Assembly (NCBI GenBank): GCA_937911795.1
Contig: CALDPJ010000236.1
Span: 1 to 10,791, forward strand
Direction: 5' to 3'
Source: an uncultured Flavobacteriales bacterium
GTDB taxonomy: Bacteria > Bacteroidota > Bacteroidia > Flavobacteriales_D > SKUL01
Length of the DNA: 10,791 nt
Shown: positions 7,267-10,791 of the stretch, in pieces
Layout of the letters: every line of letters starts with the position of its first letter
How positions within the stretch are numbered: the stretch's first letter is position 1
Made by a program: the position numbers and the translations under genes
Notes under the pieces: model-generated
What the model was told of the DNA's origin: nothing
The model's input: the letters and a program-made list of their open reading frames with translations, nothing else
Databases searched by the model: none

Positions 7267-8634
7267 ATGAAGAATATTAAACGCTATATTTCAATTGTGG
7301 CTCTCTGCCTGACCGGGCTGATTTCGGCGCAGGCTCAGCTCACACAGTATGAGCCACCTCAAAAACTTTCTGACGCGGTAAACAGCAGCGCATCTGAAGA
7401 AAGCATGCCGCTCCTCTCTAAGGATGGCAAGGTGATGTATTTCGTGCGCTCATTTCACCCGGATAATACGGGCGGTGCCCGTGGAGGTCACGACATTTGG
7501 TTTTCTACCAAAAACGAAGATGGCACCTGGTCCCCGGCATCCAATAACCTCGGAAGCCTGAATACGAATGTCAACAATGCCGTTGCCGGTGTTAGCGAAG
7601 ACGGATCGACCATTTACCTGGTGAACACCTACGAAGGAAAAAACGAAAGTGGCATCGGCTTATCGAAAGCTACCCGTACTGGTGATTCCTGGTCAAAACC
7701 AGAAAACATCAGCGTTCCGGGTATCAATCCGGTGAATAATTTCTACAGTTTTTACATTACTCCGGAAGAAGACGTATTGTTGATTTCCATGCAGGATAAA
7801 TTCAGCAAGGGTCAGAACGATATTTATATCTCAACCAAAGATCAGGACGGAAACTGGAATGTTCCAATGAATCTGGGTGAGCGCATCAATACCGCGGGAG
7901 ATGAAATATCTCCATACCTGTCTCCCGACCGGAAAAAGCTTTACTTCTCTACCAATGGACGTGGTGGAATGGGTGGTTACGACATCTTTATGAGCACCCG
8001 CCAGGAAGGCTCCTGGACAGACTGGGGAATCCCCGTCAATCTGCCCGATGGAATCAATTCTGGTGATTTTGACGCTTATTTTTCGATTTACGAAAACGGA
8101 GACGTTTACTTCTCGAGCAGCAGAAACGACACCATTGCTAATTTATATTTCTCTGTTGAATCTGATCCGGAGGATGACGAATCCGACGACGAGCTGGACG
8201 ACCTCGCTACTGAATCAGAATTAGACGACTCGATGATTGATGACAGCATTGAAGTGGTTGGAACAGATTCCGAAATTGATCCGAAAGATCAGATCAAAAA
8301 AGGTCAGGCGCTCGACAATATCTATTTCGATTACGATAAGTTTTTCCTGAGAGAAGCAAGCAAAAAAGCGCTTGATGTTGTGTACAATGAACTACAGCAA
8401 GATCCTTCGCTTCAGGTAAGATTGGTGGGGCATTGTGACAATCGCGGAAGCCAGGAATACAACCTGCCGCTGTCTCACAACCGAGCCGATGCAGCAAGAA
8501 AATATCTCGAATCAAAAGGAATTGCGAGCAATAGAATTGATACCGATGGCAAAGGCAAGCGCCAACCAGCGGCTTCAAACGATACCGACGAAGGTCGGCA
8601 ACTTAACAGAAGGGTTGAGATTTATTTCAAGTAG
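7267..8634 (+). CDS. OmpA-family peptidoglycan-binding protein with PD40 propeller repeats
   Basis: This is a 455-residue envelope protein. Residues 1-23 are a signal peptide (cleavage after AQA). About 45-295 holds WD40-like/PD40 repeats, recognised by recurring S-x-DG-x-x-[LIV]-Y-F elements and by GRGGMGGYDIF at 232-241. Residues 298-339 are an acidic linker (21 of 42 residues Asp or Glu, no Lys or Arg). About 352-455 is an OmpA C-terminal domain opening with IYFDYDK. Asp391 (in GHCDNRGS) and Arg406 (in LSHNRADA) are 15 residues apart, like the diaminopimelate-contacting pair of E. coli OmpA, so peptidoglycan binding is expected. Propeller-OmpA proteins such as PorE belong to the T9SS periplasmic machinery, though this one has no TPR region. 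It probably anchors the adhesin/PorP assembly to the wall; that role is inferred from the operon. It is the last gene of the operon. Confidence 0.9.
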   Translation: MKNIKRYISIVALCLTGLISAQAQLTQYEPPQKLSDAVNSSASEESMPLLSKDGKVMYFVRSFHPDNTGGARGGHDIWFSTKNEDGTWSPASNNLGSLNTNVNNAVAGVSEDGSTIYLVNTYEGKNESGIGLSKATRTGDSWSKPENISVPGINPVNNFYSFYITPEEDVLLISMQDKFSKGQNDIYISTKDQDGNWNVPMNLGERINTAGDEISPYLSPDRKKLYFSTNGRGGMGGYDIFMSTRQEGSWTDWGIPVNLPDGINSGDFDAYFSIYENGDVYFSSSRNDTIANLYFSVESDPEDDESDDELDDLATESELDDSMIDDSIEVVGTDSEIDPKDQIKKGQALDNIYFDYDKFFLREASKKALDVVYNELQQDPSLQVRLVGHCDNRGSQEYNLPLSHNRADAARKYLESKGIASNRIDTDGKGKRQPAASNDTDEGRQLNRRVEIYFK

Positions 8635-8658
8635 TGGTTAATCACCAGCACCCATCAG

Positions 8659-8688
8659 AAAAGGCAAACTTAACGTTTGCCTTTTTTT
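8659..8688. terminator. Bidirectional intrinsic terminator between convergent genes
   Basis: A perfect 11-base-pair stem, AAAAGGCAAAC (8659-8669) and GTTTGCCTTTT (8675-8685), encloses a 5-base loop TTAAC. On the plus strand a run of seven T (8682-8688) follows, 25 bases after the OmpA stop. On the minus strand only four T close the stem, so termination should be weaker in that direction. The helicase stop codon (8672-8670) lies in the loop, and its final codons lie in one arm. Confidence 0.85.
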
Positions 8689-9980
8689 GTTCCCGCATTT
8701 TTCATTCGATCGCGTTTGCGCTCCGGATTTTTCTTTGATTTTCGCTCGTGAAAAGCGCCCTGGTACTCAGGATCGTCCCGTTGCTTCTGCATATCCAGTT
8801 CGCGCGCAATTTCCTTTTCCTCGCCCGGCAAATAAGGCTGGATGTATATTTCTTCCGGCAATGGAACTTCTACCACTTGCTGATCGATCAACTCCTCGAT
8901 GCGCGAAAGATGGTACTCCTCTGCCCTGTTCACGAGCGAAATCGCTATCCCGAGCTCCTCTGCCCGACCTGTACGCCCGATGCGGTGAATGTAATTTTCG
9001 TAATTCGTTCCTATTTCAAAATTGATCACATGAGATATCTGGCTCACGTCAATTCCGCGGGCAGCCACATCAGTAGAAACCAAAATTCTCAGATCTCCTT
9101 TTTTGAAAGCATCATAGGCGTTGATCCGCGTTTGCTGGCCTTTGTTGGAATGCAGGATACGCACCGAAAATGGATTCTTGCGCAGCAGATATCTGCCCAG
9201 GTTTTCGGCCGTGACTTTTGACCTTGTAAAAATGAGTACGCGGTTAAATGTTTCTGTATCCGAAAGCAGATGCTCTACCAACATCAGCTTCGTTTTAAAA
9301 TTCGGAACGCGGTACATCAACTGCTGAATGGTTGCCGTTGTTTTCTGGTCGGGAGCAACTTCAATCTTCGTCGGATACTCCAGAAAATCTTCCGTAAGTT
9401 TTTCGATTCGTTCAGAAAAAGTCGCCGAAAACAACAAATTCTGCCTTTTCCGGGGAATCACTTCAAGAATGGATTGCAGCTGTGGCAGAAATCCCATATC
9501 CATCAATCGGTCGGCTTCGTCCAACACCAGTGTATTGACCTTTTTCAGTCCGATATGACCAAGCAGGTACAAATCCATAAACCGACCCGGTGTGGCTATC
9601 AGCAAATCGACACCGGTATTCAAAGCGACTATTTGATCGGTTTTACCTTTTCCGCCAAAAATAGAGAGGATGCGCAGGTCGGTATATTTCCCCAGGCTTT
9701 TGGCCATCTCTTCTACCTGCAGCGCCAGTTCGCGGGTGGGCACAAAAACCAGCATTCGCGGCGAATCGAGCTGTGCGTAATTTAGTTTTTTCAGTAATGG
9801 CAACAGATAAGCAGCCGTTTTGCCGGTTCCGGTTTGTGCTACTCCAATTACATCCTGGCCGGCCTGGATGATGGGTATTGCCTTTTCCTGGATGGGAGTC
9901 GGATGTTCAAAACCTGCATCATCAACGGCATTTAAAAAATTTCGTGTAAGTTTGAGATCAGAAAAAGTTATTCCGGGCAT
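8670..9980 (-). CDS. DEAD-box ATP-dependent RNA helicase, RhlE-like
   Basis: This is a cytoplasmic RNA-unwinding ATPase, 436 residues from the ATG at 9980-9978. All core motifs are intact: Q motif (Phe6 upstream, then PTPIQ to Gln31), Walker A AQTGTGKT (48-55), PTREL (81-85), TPGR (130-133), DEAD (154-157), SAT (185-187), VLIFTRS (248-254), STDVAARGID (302-311) and HRIGRTGR (332-339). A basic tail (about 411-436) follows the RecA lobes, typical of RhlE-type proteins that act on ribosomal or other structured RNA. The frame also opens at a GTG (10010-10008), which would add MGPFRIKKEH. I prefer the ATG because family homology begins at ITFSDL just after it and a purine-rich AAAAAAGAG lies upstream. 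The gene is convergent with the OmpA operon and divergent from the acyltransferase. Its last four codons and stop are part of the shared terminator. The subfamily call is less certain than the DEAD-box call. Confidence 0.95.
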   Translation of the reverse strand: MPGITFSDLKLTRNFLNAVDDAGFEHPTPIQEKAIPIIQAGQDVIGVAQTGTGKTAAYLLPLLKKLNYAQLDSPRMLVFVPTRELALQVEEMAKSLGKYTDLRILSIFGGKGKTDQIVALNTGVDLLIATPGRFMDLYLLGHIGLKKVNTLVLDEADRLMDMGFLPQLQSILEVIPRKRQNLLFSATFSERIEKLTEDFLEYPTKIEVAPDQKTTATIQQLMYRVPNFKTKLMLVEHLLSDTETFNRVLIFTRSKVTAENLGRYLLRKNPFSVRILHSNKGQQTRINAYDAFKKGDLRILVSTDVAARGIDVSQISHVINFEIGTNYENYIHRIGRTGRAEELGIAISLVNRAEEYHLSRIEELIDQQVVEVPLPEEIYIQPYLPGEEKEIARELDMQKQRDDPEYQGAFHERKSKKNPERKRDRMKNAGTKKGKR

Positions 9981-10076
9981 ATGCTCTTTTTTAATGCGAA
10001 AAGGACCCACTCTGAGCCTTAAAACTTCACGGGTTAAAATTAAAATTGTTTTTTAGCTTGCTTCCTTAATTCTCGA
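9981..10076. promoter_or_regulatory. Divergent control region, helicase / acyltransferase
   Basis: These 96 bases separate two divergent starts and must hold promoters for both unless the helicase starts at the upstream GTG. A tandem (TTAAAA)2TTG lies at 10034-10048. On the plus strand TAAAATTG (10041-10048) differs from TAnnTTTG by one base. On the minus strand the overlapping TAATTTTA also differs by one base. No convincing -33 boxes or operators are seen. Confidence 0.3.
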
Positions 10077-10791
10077 ATGGAAAAGTCTGGTTTTAATTTT
10101 GATTTCAACGACATCCGCCCTTACCGGGATGATGAAGTTCCCGCTGTGATTGAACGGGTGTTACAGAACAAAAAGTTTAATAAACTCATTGCTTTTGTAT
10201 ACCCTGACACATCGCGCGAGCAGGTTTTCCGGATGATGCGCAATTGCAAAACGGTTTACGATTTTCAGAAAAACATCTCGCGCACGGCGGTAAAAGCTGT
10301 TTTGAGTCGCTCTGCCGATAAATTGACCTGGTCGGGATTCGAAAATATATCACGCGACAAAGGTCACTTGTTTATTTCGAACCACCGCGATATTGTGTTG
10401 GATTCTGCAATACTGAACATCTGTTTGCTGGATGAAGGTATTCAAACCACCGAAACAGCCATCGGAAGTAATTTGCTCACCACATCAATTGCTGAAGATC
10501 TTTCTAAACTCAACCGGAATTTTATTGTCAAAAGAAATGTTCCGCAAAAGGAATTGTACAACAATTCGCTGAAGCTCTCGGCTTATATTCATCATACCAT
10601 CCGGCAAAAGAACACCTCCGTCTGGCTCGCACAGCGCGAAGGCCGCACCAAAGACGGGTTGGATCTCACCCAGGCGGGATTGCTGAAGATGCTGACCATT
10701 AGCTACGAAGGCGCTTATACCGATTGTTTTCAATCTTTGAACCTCTTGCCCATGGCGATTTCCTATGAATACGATCCCTGCGATTTCCTGA
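10077..10791 (+). CDS. 1-acyl-glycerol-3-phosphate-type acyltransferase (5' part; cut by window edge)
   Basis: An uninterrupted frame runs from the ATG at 10077 for 238 codons to the window end, so the C-terminus is missing. The sequence resembles the Bacteroidota PlsC-like acyltransferases of phospholipid synthesis, which transfer fatty acyl groups to glycerol-phosphate lipids at the inner membrane. Supporting motifs are DIRPYRDDEV near the N-terminus (12-21), FISNHRDIVLDS (99-110) as the catalytic His motif with His103, LNRNFIVKR (145-153), VWLAQREGRTKDG (182-194) as the substrate-binding region, and AISYEYDP at 227-234. The spacing from His103 to Asp109 is H-x5-D rather than the H-x4-D of classical PlsC; I believe this is a trait of this subfamily, not damage. 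The start has no rival upstream ATG. Substrate specificity cannot be told from the sequence. Confidence 0.82.
   Translation, partial: MEKSGFNFDFNDIRPYRDDEVPAVIERVLQNKKFNKLIAFVYPDTSREQVFRMMRNCKTVYDFQKNISRTAVKAVLSRSADKLTWSGFENISRDKGHLFISNHRDIVLDSAILNICLLDEGIQTTETAIGSNLLTTSIAEDLSKLNRNFIVKRNVPQKELYNNSLKLSAYIHHTIRQKNTSVWLAQREGRTKDGLDLTQAGLLKMLTISYEGAYTDCFQSLNLLPMAISYEYDPCDFL

Noticed and set aside
8435..8641. 68-codon plus-strand frame overlapping the end of the OmpA gene
   Set aside because: It overlaps the conserved OmpA domain in another frame and has no recognisable features.
9981..10010. GTG start giving a helicase ten residues longer
   Set aside because: The extension has no family homology, and an ATG with a purine-rich upstream stretch lies just before the conserved ITFSDL. 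It cannot be excluded entirely.
8687..10056. Several plus-strand open frames (for example 8748-9221 and 9270-9785)
   Set aside because: They lie wholly antisense to the DEAD-box helicase, whose motifs are all intact, and their translations show no family signature.
10485..10733. 82-codon minus-strand frame in the acyltransferase
   Set aside because: It is antisense to the conserved LNRNF and REGRTKDG motifs of the acyltransferase frame.
1..10791. Insertion sequences, tRNA/rRNA genes, CRISPR arrays, phage or defence genes
   Set aside because: I looked on both strands and saw no transposase, terminal inverted repeats, RNA gene, integrase or nuclease system; gaps between genes are all under 160 bases.

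Overview
The window comes from a member of the Bacteroidota. The evidence is a type IX secretion system (T9SS) cargo protein with a type B (gliding-associated) C-terminal sorting domain, a PorP/SprF-family partner, an OmpA-PD40 protein, TAnnTTTG-type -7 boxes, and the absence of clear Shine-Dalgarno sites. I cannot place it below phylum or class from sequence alone.

Layout. Positions 1-145 (minus) hold the first 48 codons of the RNA-binding transcription accessory protein Tex, cut by the window edge. It diverges from a six-segment voltage-gated K+-type channel (238-1104, plus) that carries a C-terminal four-cysteine zinc ribbon. After a 159-base gap with a good -7 box comes a three-gene plus-strand operon (1264-8634): a 1663-residue secreted HYR-repeat adhesin, a PorP/SprF-like outer-membrane protein 11 bases downstream, and an OmpA-family PD40 protein 10 bases further on. 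The operon ends in a strong hairpin terminator at 8659-8688. This terminator lies between convergent genes, and its stem encodes the last codons of an RhlE-like DEAD-box RNA helicase (8670-9980, minus). Divergent from the helicase is the start of a glycerophosphate-type acyltransferase (10077 to the window end).

How the genes work together. The three-gene operon looks like a dedicated surface-display module. The adhesin crosses the inner membrane by Sec and the outer membrane by T9SS. The PorP/SprF protein is the expected partner for a type B cargo, and the OmpA-PD40 protein probably ties the outer-membrane assembly to peptidoglycan. This architecture is known in Bacteroidota, so I do not claim a new class of system. 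The flanking genes (tex, channel, helicase, acyltransferase) look like housekeeping genes.

What stands out. (1) Residues 279-1608 of the adhesin, 1330 in a row, contain no lysine or arginine. (2) All 13 HYR repeats keep exactly four cysteines. (3) The HYR array shows a higher-order, four-domain period of 987-990 bases. (4) Two related Ig-like domains bracket the array. (5) A palindrome sits at the expected transcription start of the operon. (6) The convergent terminator is built into the helicase coding end.
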